Made by a program: the position numbers and the translations under genes
Assembly: GCF_028207065.1 (NCBI RefSeq)
Contig: NZ_JAQLFP010000026.1
Location: 1-39,024 of the forward strand
DNA: 39,024 nucleotides
Origin: Collinsella aerofaciens
Lineage (GTDB): Bacteria > Actinomycetota > Coriobacteriia > Coriobacteriales > Coriobacteriaceae
Reading direction: 5' to 3'
Notes under the pieces: generated by a model
Seen by the model: the letters and a program-made list of their open reading frames with translations, nothing else
What the model was told of the DNA's origin: nothing
Database searches by the model: none
In this document: positions 1 through 7,951 of the stretch, piece by piece
Layout: the number at the start of each line of letters is the position of its first letter
Numbering within the stretch: the stretch's first letter is position 1

Positions 1-578
1 TCGCTCGATCCCGTCGACGAGTGCCAGGTATTTGTCGAGCGCGTCGACGATGCGGCGCTGCTCGGCGAGGGGCGGGATCGCAACGAACATTTCTCGCGAT
101 TGATTTACAGAAATATTGACCTGACCGGCGCTTCCACGAGTTGAGACGTTGTTGATCTCCGACATCTCGGAGAGATAGTAAAAGAGCCACGCAATCGGCA
201 CTTCAGGCGAATACGAATGAATGACAACAGCAGCTTGATTTGTGTTTGCCTCTGGAAAGGAATTAGGAACAATTGCAAGCTTTCCGAGTGGCGGCCCAAC
301 GATATTCATAATTAGATCGCCAGGATGAATTTGGGACTTGCCCAACTGTCCATAGTGGATTTCTGGCTTAATAAACTGAGGGTGGAAGGCAAAATCAATT
401 GCTTGATTACGCAGGTTGAACATTTTGAAATAGGGAATGCCCTCGTCGACAAAGGCATCTTTACTCGGTGTCTTGCCAGCCTCAACCCTTGCGACCATCC
501 TCATTCGCGTCCATGCCCAACCTGACGGGAGCTTGCGAATAGCTCGCTCGATGGGAGTCGACTCACCCTTGCCGTCTG
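1..578 (-). pseudogene. hsdS: Type I restriction specificity subunit (HsdS) fragment: one target-recognition domain, no start codon found, cut by window edge
   Basis: Reading the minus strand from about 578 down to 1 gives a typical HsdS half: a linker with LPYEKQADGKG, then LPSGWAWTRM opening a target-recognition domain, GIPYFKMFNLRNQ, and finally IPPLAEQRRIVDALDKYLAL, the conserved end of a recognition domain leading to the central helix. HsdS chooses the DNA sequence used by the type I methylase and endonuclease. The frame stays open upstream to about 792, but it has no ATG before the recognition domain, no Shine-Dalgarno site, and the N-terminal helical region that normally precedes LPYEKQ is absent. 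I read it as a 5'-truncated or silent hsdS cassette whose C-terminal part lies outside the window. It could instead be the second half of a gene broken by a frameshift. Family identity is secure; its status as a pseudogene is an inference. Confidence 0.7.
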
Positions 579-811
579 CTTGCTTCTCATAGGGCAGCCC
601 ATCGGAACTGGACGGGCGTCCAATTGCGTGTAATCGCGTCCCAACGCCTTGCTCAAATTCATATAAAATGCGTCCGCAACAAGCGTTGTAAAATCTAGTG
701 ATATGAGCATCCCGGTTGCTTCTGTGCTTCGATGCTCTCGTCTTTAGCGCCCTCCGTTCAGTGGAGGACTGACGGTAGGTGACGTAAAACAAGAAAAGGG
801 AGCAAGCGCAA

Positions 812-2935
812 ATGAAAGCAACCGAGGCAAATCTGCTCGACCTTATGGGCGTGGCAAAGATGCAGTTCGTCATTCCTGTGTACCAGCGAGTTTATTCGTG
901 GAGCGTAAAAGAGTGCGAAGTGCTTTGGGATGACGTCATGCGAGCGGGTCGTGATGACGTGCCGCATTTCGTGGGGTCGATGCTTTATATACCTGAGTCC
1001 GAGAGCTCGGCCACAAGCATCTCGCGCGTGCTCCTGATCGATGGACAACAGCGTATGACGACGTTCTCATTGATGATTGCCGCCTTAGCTGATTATTTGG
1101 AGAGCAATCCGGACAAGGCTGGTTTCCTTGGGGATCTCAAGATCTCGGCTCTGCGAAAGAATTACCTCTTTAACGATGATGACTACAACGGTCTGGCGCG
1201 CTACAAGCTGGTGCTTTCGCAGGACGATAAAGAGACGCTGTTTTCCATCGTATCTAGGTCTCCCGTGCCAGATGAAAAATCGGATCGGATCGTCGAGAAC
1301 TATGCGTTCTTCCGTGAAAAGATGCACGGGAAATCATTCGACCCTGCAAGGCTTTGGGCGGGGCTAAACCGCGTGCAGGTCATCGACACCAAGCTCACCG
1401 CGGGCGTTGATAATGCCCAGCTCATATTTGAGTCCATGAACTCCAAGGGCAAGCCGCTCACGCCTATTGACCTCATTCGTAACTTCGTTCTTATGTCTCT
1501 TCCCAATGACGAGCAGACCAAGCTTTACGAGGGTTACTGGCACCCGCTCGAGCGCTTGTTCGGAAAAGGCGGCGAAGAAGAGTTCAATGCATTTATCTGG
1601 TACTGGCTGTGGCTCAAGGTACCCAATAGGATGCCAAAGGAAAACGAGGCCTACTACGAGTTCAAACGCTATTTCGCTGATGACTACGATGGGGATACCG
1701 AGGGCCTGCTGAAGGAGCTCCGCGAATATGCGCAAAGATATGCCAGGTTGTTCCTTGGCGAGGAGAAAGACGATGGCCTGCACCAAGTATTCGGCAGAAT
1801 CGTAAGCCTTGATGTGAAGCAGATCAGGCCTCTTTTGATGCTGCTTTACTCGGTTTACGAGGGAAATATGTTAAACCACAATGCGTTTTTGCGTATCTGC
1901 GAGACTATCGAGTCGTTCCTGTTCAGGCGGGCGGTTTGCGGCAGGCTTACCACGGGCCTAAATAATTTCTTTGCCGGCATGTATCGCAACCTCGAGCAGC
2001 AGGACGATATAGAGGAGTACGTTACGGCGATGCTCCTTATCCACAGCAGCGGTATGACTGCGTACTTCCCGACAGACGAGCATTTTGTCGAGGAGTTTAA
2101 GACGCGTGACTGCTACAACCGCTTCTCCAAAAAGCGCTATTACCTGGAGCGCATGGAGAACTGGCACCACCCGAAGGAGCCCATCTCGGCTGACAATTAC
2201 CAAATCGAGCACGTCATGCCCCAGACGATTGACGGTGAACATGGCTGGAAGGAATCGCTTGGCGAGAACTGGGAAGACATCCACGACAGGTTATGCAACA
2301 ACCTGGGCAACCTTACGCTGACGGGCTACAACCAGGAGTACTCAAACCGGTCGTTCTCGGACAAGCTCAATCTTCCGAACGTGGGACTTAAATGCAGCCC
2401 GCTCTACCTGAACAAGTCGTTTGCCTCGCATGAAAAATGGGGTGAGGAAGAGATTGGGCAGCGCGCGGACGAGCTGGCGAAAGAAGCGTGCGAGATATGG
2501 AAGTATCCCGACCTTCCGGCAGACGTCGTCGACAAGTACCGTCCTTCTCGTGGGGAGTCTGACGAGGCTCCTGTCTGGACTCTGCAGGAGAACCACCCCA
2601 CCTTTGCCGAAGGTGGGCTCAACCAGAAGCTTTTCGATGAGGTGCGCGAGTCCGTTCTGAGTGGTAACCCTTCGTGGGAGTCCTACATAGCCAAGTACTA
2701 TGTAGGCTTCAGGTCGGGCAAGCGAAAACTGCATGCCGTGTTGGAAGGCAGGACTAGCAACGGCGGCTGGATTGCCGTTGGCTTGGCAAAGAGTGTGGAT
2801 GATCTAACGGATCCAGAGGACATGTGCCAGGACAAGCGTACGCAGGGTGGATTCGGTCCAGGCCTGCCGACCTATGTTGCCCTTCGGAATCCCGATGACA
2901 TTCCCGCGGTGCTCGATCTCATAAAGCAGTGCTAG
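812..2935 (+). CDS. GmrSD-like type IV restriction nuclease (DUF262 + DUF1524 + DUF5655-like)
   Basis: A 707-residue single-chain member of the GmrS/GmrD family, which cuts DNA carrying modified bases and acts against phages. The N-terminal DUF262 part has IPVYQRVYSW (21-30) and the nucleotide-hydrolysis motif IDGQQRMTT (76-84). The C-terminal DUF1524 His-Me-finger (HNH-type) part has IEHVMPQ (465-471, probable catalytic H467) and LGNLTLTGYN (498-507) followed by YSNRSF. About 110 further residues at the C-terminus (from about 598) resemble the DUF5655 domain often attached to this family. The start has GGGAG nine bases upstream. It is divergent from the hsdS fragment and next to the DUF4143 ATPase, as in a defence island. 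The modification recognised cannot be told from sequence. All family motifs are intact, so it is probably functional. Confidence 0.85.
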   Translation: MKATEANLLDLMGVAKMQFVIPVYQRVYSWSVKECEVLWDDVMRAGRDDVPHFVGSMLYIPESESSATSISRVLLIDGQQRMTTFSLMIAALADYLESNPDKAGFLGDLKISALRKNYLFNDDDYNGLARYKLVLSQDDKETLFSIVSRSPVPDEKSDRIVENYAFFREKMHGKSFDPARLWAGLNRVQVIDTKLTAGVDNAQLIFESMNSKGKPLTPIDLIRNFVLMSLPNDEQTKLYEGYWHPLERLFGKGGEEEFNAFIWYWLWLKVPNRMPKENEAYYEFKRYFADDYDGDTEGLLKELREYAQRYARLFLGEEKDDGLHQVFGRIVSLDVKQIRPLLMLLYSVYEGNMLNHNAFLRICETIESFLFRRAVCGRLTTGLNNFFAGMYRNLEQQDDIEEYVTAMLLIHSSGMTAYFPTDEHFVEEFKTRDCYNRFSKKRYYLERMENWHHPKEPISADNYQIEHVMPQTIDGEHGWKESLGENWEDIHDRLCNNLGNLTLTGYNQEYSNRSFSDKLNLPNVGLKCSPLYLNKSFASHEKWGEEEIGQRADELAKEACEIWKYPDLPADVVDKYRPSRGESDEAPVWTLQENHPTFAEGGLNQKLFDEVRESVLSGNPSWESYIAKYYVGFRSGKRKLHAVLEGRTSNGGWIAVGLAKSVDDLTDPEDMCQDKRTQGGFGPGLPTYVALRNPDDIPAVLDLIKQC

Positions 2936-2941
2936 GTTGAA

Positions 2942-2964
2942 GGCCGGGGATTGGCCCCCCGGCC
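2942..2964 (+). terminator. GC-rich hairpin after the GmrSD-like gene
   Basis: A perfect 8-bp stem GGCCGGGG / CCCCGGCC with a 7-nt loop begins six bases after the stop codon. There is no T-run behind it, so it may stop transcription weakly or only protect the 3' end. Confidence 0.45.
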
Positions 2965-3074
2965 CTCATTGCCTCAGATTTGTTGGTGGCTCTTCACCGT
3001 AAAGCGCATCTGGTGGGAGAGGCTGCTCTTGGTCGGTTGGTGTCGGAATCGCGGGCAATTATTCGGCCTAAATC

Positions 3075-3184
3075 CGGAAAAGTGCAATATTGACTGGTAT
3101 AAAAGTACGGAAAAGTGTCGTAATACACACTTAAAAACCTCGAAAAAGTGTCGAAATAAGCATCTAACAACCACGGAAAAGTGT
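3075..3184 (+). repeat. Four direct repeats CGGAAAAGTGT at exact 33-bp period
   Basis: Copies start at 3075 (CGGAAAAGTGC), 3108 (CGGAAAAGTGT), 3141 (CGAAAAAGTGT) and 3174 (CGGAAAAGTGT). Each start is exactly 33 bp from the next, about three helical turns, so all copies face the same side of the DNA. The array ends 40 bp before the ATPase start codon. The layout suggests a cooperative protein-binding operator or iteron array controlling the ATPase. Because 33 is a multiple of three, an open frame runs through it as an 11-residue repeat containing EKC or KKC, which could mislead gene callers into a long N-terminal extension. Confidence 0.85.
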
Positions 3185-3223
3185 ATCCTAGTGCTAAAAC
3201 AGCACGTAATAAGGGGTGCTCTT

Positions 3224-4546
3224 ATGCTACAGAGAAAAGCGAAAGCACGGTTTGAATCTTGGCTTGCCTCGTCGCCTAACAAGGCTCTTTTGGTCAAGGG
3301 CGCCCGACAGGTAGGAAAGTCATATTTGGTCAACGTCTTTGCAAACGAATCGTTCGAAAATGTCGTGACGTTCGACCTTATCGCCGACGCGTCCGTGCGC
3401 GATTCGTTTTTGGCGGCGAAAAGTGCGGACGACCTGCTTATGCGAATGTCTATCGCTGCGACGCAGCCGATGGTTGCGAACAAGACCGTCGTGGTTATCG
3501 ACGAGGTGCAGCGATGCCCCAACGTAGTGACGTTTATCAAATACCTGGTCCAGCGAGGCGACTTTCGATACATCCTTACCGGATCGCTCCTTGGCGTTGA
3601 GCTCGAGGGCATCGATTCCCTGCCGGTGGGGTATGTCGAGCAGGTCCAGATGTACCCGCTCGACTTTGAGGAGTTTTGCTGGGCAAGCGGCGTTGCTGCC
3701 GGAGCGTTTGACATGCTCAGGGGTTGTCTAAAGGACGAAAAGGAGCTCCCCGACTATCTGTATGACCGCTTGCTCAATCTGTTCCATCAGTATGTGGTGG
3801 TGGGGGGCATGCCCGACGCGGTCAATTCCTTCTTGGCGACGCGCAATGTCGACGAGGTTCGAAACATCCATCGTGATCTTCACGCCCTGTATCGCGATGA
3901 CATCGCAAAGTACGCTCCGCCTGAGCTACGCTTGGCTATTCGCGATATCTATGATCTGATTCCCAGCGAGGCCGGCTCCAAAAACAAGCGATTCAAACTG
4001 TCATCGATTAACGGTGTCAAACGTTTTTCGCAGGTGACAGATCATTTTCTCTGGTTATCGGAGGCGGGTGTCGCGCTTCCCGTGTATAACGTAACGGCGC
4101 CCGTGGCACCCCTTTTATTGGGGGAGCAACGAAATCTGTTCAAGCTGTTTTACTTGGACACCGGAATGCTCATGTCGTCGTATTCCAAAAGGGTCGCCCA
4201 AGGCGTTTTTGATGGGGAGGCTGAAGACCCCTTTGGCATGAACATGGGGGCGGCGTTTGAGGGCTTCGTTGCCCAAGAGCTCAAAGCCCACGGATTCAGA
4301 TTGCGCTACTTTACGTCTAAAAAAGTCGGCGAGCTCGATTTTGTGGAGGAGACGCTCGATGGGGAGGTCCTTGCCATCGAGGTCAAATCGGGCAAGAGCT
4401 TTAAGTCCCACGCAGCGCTCGATAACGCACTGGCAACGAAGGGCTACGGAATCGATCGCGCCTTGGTACTTGCGGAATGTAATCTTCACCGCGATGGCGA
4501 CGTGCTGTATCTGCCCGTCTTTATGGCAGGGCTTTTGGAGCCGTAA
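3224..4546 (+). CDS. AAA family ATPase with DUF4143 C-terminal domain
   Basis: A 440-residue protein of the large AAA_14/DUF4143 group, frequent in gut Actinobacteria and of unsettled function. The Walker A motif GARQVGKS is close to the N-terminus (about 26-33) and a Walker B VVVIDEVQR follows near 90. The DUF4143 part carries KLFYLDTGML, and the C-terminus has GELDFVEE ... IEVKSGKS, the arrangement of a PD-(D/E)xK nuclease-like fold. I chose ATG 3224 because AAGGGG lies 7 bp upstream and the protein then begins MLQRKAKARFESW, normal for the family. The frame is open back to 2951, but that stretch consists of the 33-bp repeat array. Its position beside restriction genes suggests a defence or toxin-antitoxin-like role, which is not proven. 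Confidence 0.85.
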   Translation: MLQRKAKARFESWLASSPNKALLVKGARQVGKSYLVNVFANESFENVVTFDLIADASVRDSFLAAKSADDLLMRMSIAATQPMVANKTVVVIDEVQRCPNVVTFIKYLVQRGDFRYILTGSLLGVELEGIDSLPVGYVEQVQMYPLDFEEFCWASGVAAGAFDMLRGCLKDEKELPDYLYDRLLNLFHQYVVVGGMPDAVNSFLATRNVDEVRNIHRDLHALYRDDIAKYAPPELRLAIRDIYDLIPSEAGSKNKRFKLSSINGVKRFSQVTDHFLWLSEAGVALPVYNVTAPVAPLLLGEQRNLFKLFYLDTGMLMSSYSKRVAQGVFDGEAEDPFGMNMGAAFEGFVAQELKAHGFRLRYFTSKKVGELDFVEETLDGEVLAIEVKSGKSFKSHAALDNALATKGYGIDRALVLAECNLHRDGDVLYLPVFMAGLLEP

Positions 4547-4583
4547 CATGCCGCCGGCTCTTCCGGCCTTCCCTTAACCCTCG

Positions 4584-5618
4584 CTACTCGTCGTCTCCGT
4601 CGTTGGGATCGCCTTTGAGGGTGTTGATGTCCAGGTGCTGGTTGTCGTCCTCTTTTTGCTGCGTTGCCGATTCGGACGCGGTGGGGCCGCGGAATAGCTG
4701 GAATCCCTCAAATGCGATCACGCCGAGCAAGGCCACGATAATAGCGATAAAGACGATCTTTGCCGCTTGGGGAAACTCGGAGAAGTGCGGCGGCTCTTCC
4801 TCGGTGTAGTAGTCGGCAAAGCGCTCGTCGTCGGTGCCATGGGTATACGACGATGCCGATGTGGCCTTTACGCCGGTCTTGTTGTGCTCGGGAGCGGACG
4901 CGTCGGCAAACGGGCCGTTATCGTATGCGCTCGATGCGGATCCGTAGCCCTCGGTCTCAATGCGGGAGGCGCGGGGCGCGGCGTCAAAGCGGTCATCGTA
5001 CGCTGTTGTTTCGCTGTGATCGGAGTCGCGCTCCTCGGCAGCTGCAAACAGCGGATTGACCGGAATATCGAGCGCCGGCATGCCGGCCGAGGTCTCGTCC
5101 AAGTCGGCCGCGGCCCAGGAATCAAAGGCAAACTGGCGGTTGGAAAGATCATCCAGATCCATAACGGGCGGCTCGAGTTCGGGTTCGGGCTGGGGTTCGG
5201 GGGCCGCGTATGTCGGCTGCTGCGGGGTGGCATACGCGGGCGTGCTGCTGGGCGCATGGCGCTGCGTCGCCGCGGCAAGAAACGCCGCCGTCTCGGACGG
5301 ATCGCTGGTGGGGCGGGGCGCAGGGGCGGCCTGGCGCGGTGCCTGCATAATGGGGCGGGCGGCAAAGTCATCTGCGGGCACGGATGCCGGCGCGGGCGTA
5401 GTTGCCGGGGCGGGAGCGGCGGTCGACGTAGGCTTTGGGCCTGCCGAGCGAGCCCCGCCGCCCATGAGTTCATCGGCGGTCCAAGGGCGGTCACTCATCA
5501 CGTCGTCCAGGCTCAACGCAAACAGATCGTCTTCGCCCTCGTCAAACGCGCGTTTCGCATGCCTTGTGGCAGAAACGAAGCCTCCGCGGCCGTTGCGTGA
5601 TGCGTTGCTCGACCCCAT
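4584..5618 (-). CDS. Hypothetical Pro/Ala-rich protein with one C-terminal membrane helix
   Basis: A 344-residue protein I do not recognise. The first about 55 residues contain charged and polar sequence with DDLFALSLDDVMSDRPWTADE. The middle (about 55-280) is low in complexity, rich in Ala, Pro, Thr and acidic residues, and is likely disordered. One hydrophobic helix, about residues 285-308 (IVFIAIIVALLGVIAFEGF), is followed by a hydrophilic 35-residue acidic tail. No signal peptide is visible, so the long N-terminal part is probably cytoplasmic. Start ATG at 5618 is preceded by AAAGGA; the frame is open further upstream but without a ribosome site. It lies 121 bp downstream of the PAS/HTH regulator on the same strand, and a TATAAT on the minus strand at 5653-5658 may give it its own promoter. 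It is convergent with the ATPase gene. Confidence 0.7.
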   Translation of the reverse strand: MGSSNASRNGRGGFVSATRHAKRAFDEGEDDLFALSLDDVMSDRPWTADELMGGGARSAGPKPTSTAAPAPATTPAPASVPADDFAARPIMQAPRQAAPAPRPTSDPSETAAFLAAATQRHAPSSTPAYATPQQPTYAAPEPQPEPELEPPVMDLDDLSNRQFAFDSWAAADLDETSAGMPALDIPVNPLFAAAEERDSDHSETTAYDDRFDAAPRASRIETEGYGSASSAYDNGPFADASAPEHNKTGVKATSASSYTHGTDDERFADYYTEEEPPHFSEFPQAAKIVFIAIIVALLGVIAFEGFQLFRGPTASESATQQKEDDNQHLDINTLKGDPNDGDDE

Positions 5619-5652
5619 CTTGTTCCATCCTTTCGAACTGTCTATCTCATCG

Positions 5653-5658
5653 ATTATA
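5653..5658 (-). promoter_or_regulatory. Possible -10 box for the Pro/Ala-rich membrane protein gene
   Basis: TATAAT on the minus strand lies 35 bp before the start codon at 5618. No good -35 hexamer is seen at the usual distance, so this is tentative. Confidence 0.35.
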
Positions 5659-5739
5659 TGGAACTTGTCTTGCGGCCGACTCTCGGATTCGTGCATTCCA
5701 GAACTCGCGCCCAAAAGGGGAGGGGCGCAGGCGCGCTGA

Positions 5740-6393
5740 CTACTTGTCGCCGGCGGCAGCCTTTGCCTCGTTGAGGTAGCTATAGAAGCTGTACTTAGAG
5801 ATGCCAAAGAACTCGCAGGCACGCTCGCTCGACTTGGAGATGAGGAAGGCGCCGCGACGGTCGAGGTAGCCAATGGCGCGGATGCGCTCGTCTTTGGTCA
5901 TAAGGGCTGCGGGCTTGCCCACGTATTGCTCGCACTCGCGCAGCAGATCTTCGAGCAGGTCGCCGATGTTTTTGGTAATGGGCTCGGGCTCGGTGTAGCC
6001 CGAGCCGCCGGTGCCGGTAAAGGCATCGAGTGAGCGCTCAAAAGCCTTCATGAGCGTAATGTCAAAGTTAATGCCCAAAATGCCGACGGGCTTACCCTCG
6101 TCGTTGCGGATAAAGATGGTCGAGGATTTGAGCAGCTTGCCATCGGTGGTTTTGGTGAGGTATGGCTCGCGGTCGTGCACGTCGGTGGTGCCCTCGTGCA
6201 TGGACTCAAACACAATATGGCTGGGGCCGTCACCCAGTGTGCGCCCGCTGACGTGGCCGTTTTCGATCACCACGATGGAGTGGTCCACGTCGTCGGTTTC
6301 CAGGTCGTGGACGACGACTTCGCAGTTGGGGCCAAATTGGAGCGCCAGGCCGTGTGCAAGGCGCTTATAAAACTCAATCTGTGCGGGGGTCAT
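5740..6393 (-). CDS. YheO-family transcriptional regulator (PAS_6 + HTH_22)
   Basis: A 217-residue regulator of the YheO/DauR type. Residues about 5-120 form the YheO-like PAS sensor (VVVHDLETDDVDHSIVVIENGHVSGR ends its first half; TIFIRNDEGKPVGILGINFDIT is the conserved second half). Residues about 150-210 form the C-terminal helix-turn-helix (MTKDERIRAIGYLDRRGAF, then ACEFFGISKYSFYSYLNE). ATG 6393 is chosen over an upstream ATG at 6423 because AGGAAGG is five bases before it. It is divergent from ygeX with 277 bp between start codons, so it very likely controls the ygeXYW operon. The ligand is unknown; relatives respond to amino-acid-like or purine-related compounds. The paired palindromes between the two genes are its obvious candidate operators. 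Confidence 0.85.
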   Translation of the reverse strand: MTPAQIEFYKRLAHGLALQFGPNCEVVVHDLETDDVDHSIVVIENGHVSGRTLGDGPSHIVFESMHEGTTDVHDREPYLTKTTDGKLLKSSTIFIRNDEGKPVGILGINFDITLMKAFERSLDAFTGTGGSGYTEPEPITKNIGDLLEDLLRECEQYVGKPAALMTKDERIRAIGYLDRRGAFLISKSSERACEFFGISKYSFYSYLNEAKAAAGDK

Positions 6394-6452
6394 GGGTGCC
6401 TTCCTAAAAATTAGTTTGGGCACACTTTGCCATAAACCACACTTGTTCGCAA

Positions 6453-6476
6453 ATAACGAAAGCGTCGCTGCGTTAT
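6453..6476. promoter_or_regulatory. Inverted repeat ATAACG / CGTTAT with inner AGCGTCGCT palindrome
   Basis: ATAACG (6453-6458) and CGTTAT (6471-6476) enclose AGCG-T-CGCT. The site lies 60-83 bp upstream of the regulator start, in the region where its promoter should be. It may be an operator or a 5' leader hairpin; no further support. Confidence 0.35.
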
Positions 6477-6512
6477 GTGACCGTTCGGCGGCGAAAAGGT
6501 ACCGATTACGGC

Positions 6513-6578
6513 AACAAACAATTTGTTAGGTTTTCCAATCAAAAAGTGTGATAGAACAGTGCTAACAAACTTTTTGTT
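6513..6578. promoter_or_regulatory. Two matched palindromic operators AACAAA-N3-TTTGTT
   Basis: Site 1 (6513-6527) is AACAAACAATTTGTT; site 2 (6564-6578) is AACAAACTTTTTGTT. Both have perfect 6-bp arms around a 3-bp spacer, and they are 51 bp apart, close to five helical turns. They lie between the divergent YheO-type regulator and ygeX, and sit where a repressor or activator dimer pair would control ygeX. A possible promoter overlaps them: TTGTTA at 6523-6528 and TGTGAT at 6547-6552 with 18 bp between. The operator call is an inference from symmetry, repetition and position. Confidence 0.7.
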
Positions 6579-6670
6579 TGGCATCCACATAAAAGTTCAG
6601 TCGCATGAATGGGAATGGACTGAAACGCGTATGCGGGGGCCGGCAAGAGAGGACTTAAGGAGTTCACCGT

Positions 6671-7885
6671 ATGGCCGATAAGATCCAGTGGGCGGGCAAC
6701 ACGATGCCCAAGAGCGATGACAAGCACTTGGGAATCATGAGCCTCGACCACGTGAAGAAGGCCCGCGCCTTCCACCAGTCGTTCCCTCAATATACCGTCA
6801 CTCCGCTTGCCCGCCTGGACGGTCAGGCTGCGCGCCTGGGCCTGTCCAACCTGTGCGTTAAGGACGAGAGCTACCGCTTTGGCCTCAACGCCTTTAAGGT
6901 CCTGGGCGGTTCGTTTGCCATGGCCAATTACATTGCCGACGAGACCGGCAAGGACGTTGCCGAGTGCACCTTCGATTACCTGACCTCCGATCAGCTTGCC
7001 AAGGACTTTGGCCAGGCTACCTTCTTTACCGCCACCGACGGCAACCATGGCCGCGGCGTGGCATGGGCTGCCAACAAGCTGGGCCAGAAGGCCGTCGTGC
7101 ACATGCCCAAGGGTTCCACCAAGCCCCGCTTTGATAACATCGCCGCCGAGGGCGCCACGGTGACCATCGAAGAGGTCAACTACGACGAGTGCGTGCGCAT
7201 GGCGGCCGCCGAGGCCGATGCTTGCGAGCGCGGCGTCATCGTTCAGGACACCGCCTGGGAGGGCTACGAGAAGATCCCGTCTTGGATCATGGAGGGCTAC
7301 GGCACCATGGCTTCCGAGGCGGCCGAGCAGCTGCGCGAGATGGCCATCAACCGCCCGACGCACGTCTTTGTCCAGGCTGGCGTGGGCTCGCTGGCCGGCG
7401 CCGTGGTGGGCTACTTCACCAACCTGTATCCCGATAACCCGCCCACCTTCGTCGTGGTCGAGTGCGCGCCTGCCGCCTGCCTGTACAAGGGCGCTGCCGC
7501 CGGCGACGGCGACCCGCGCATCGTGGACGGCGACATGCCCTCCATCATGGCTGGCCTGTGCTGCGGCGAGCCCAACATTTTGGGCTGGGATATCCTGCGC
7601 AACCACACCACCGCCTTTGTGTCCTGCCCCGACTGGGTCACCGCTCGCGGTATGCGTACCCTGGGTGCTCCCGAGAAGGGCGACCCGCGCGTCATCTCCG
7701 GCGAGTCCGGCGCTGTGACCACCGGCCTGGTCGAGACCCTCATGCTCGATCCCGAGTACGCCGAGCTCAAGGAGCTCATCGGCCTGGACAAGACGAGCTC
7801 CGTGCTCTGCTTCTCCACGGAAGGTGACACGGACCCCGACCAGTATCGCCGCATCGTCTGGGAGGGCGAATACCCCACTTGCTAA
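6671..7885 (+). CDS. ygeX: Diaminopropionate ammonia-lyase
   Basis: A 404-residue PLP enzyme of fold type II that splits 2,3-diaminopropionate into pyruvate and two ammonia; full length for the family. The Schiff-base lysine is K76 in GLNAFKVLGG, and the TATDGNHGRG block contains D123, which corresponds to a catalytic aspartate in the E. coli enzyme. A glycine-rich phosphate-binding loop is visible at QAGVGSLAGAV. AAGGAG stands ten bases before ATG (6658-6663). It is the first gene of a ygeX-ygeY-ygeW run. In gut anaerobes this set belongs to a urate/purine degradation cluster, where diaminopropionate is a proposed late intermediate. Regulation is probably through the paired palindromes upstream. 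Confidence 0.95.
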   Translation: MADKIQWAGNTMPKSDDKHLGIMSLDHVKKARAFHQSFPQYTVTPLARLDGQAARLGLSNLCVKDESYRFGLNAFKVLGGSFAMANYIADETGKDVAECTFDYLTSDQLAKDFGQATFFTATDGNHGRGVAWAANKLGQKAVVHMPKGSTKPRFDNIAAEGATVTIEEVNYDECVRMAAAEADACERGVIVQDTAWEGYEKIPSWIMEGYGTMASEAAEQLREMAINRPTHVFVQAGVGSLAGAVVGYFTNLYPDNPPTFVVVECAPAACLYKGAAAGDGDPRIVDGDMPSIMAGLCCGEPNILGWDILRNHTTAFVSCPDWVTARGMRTLGAPEKGDPRVISGESGAVTTGLVETLMLDPEYAELKELIGLDKTSSVLCFSTEGDTDPDQYRRIVWEGEYPTC

Positions 7886-7951
7886 TCGTTGGGCGGCGCA
7901 ACGCGCCGCGCCAAATTTCTATTAGACCCTCTATGTCCTGCAGATGCATGA

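Noticed and set aside
2951..3223. N-terminal extension of the DUF4143 ATPase
   Set aside because: It consists largely of the 33-bp repeat array, and the ATG at 3224 has a good ribosome site and gives a normal family N-terminus.
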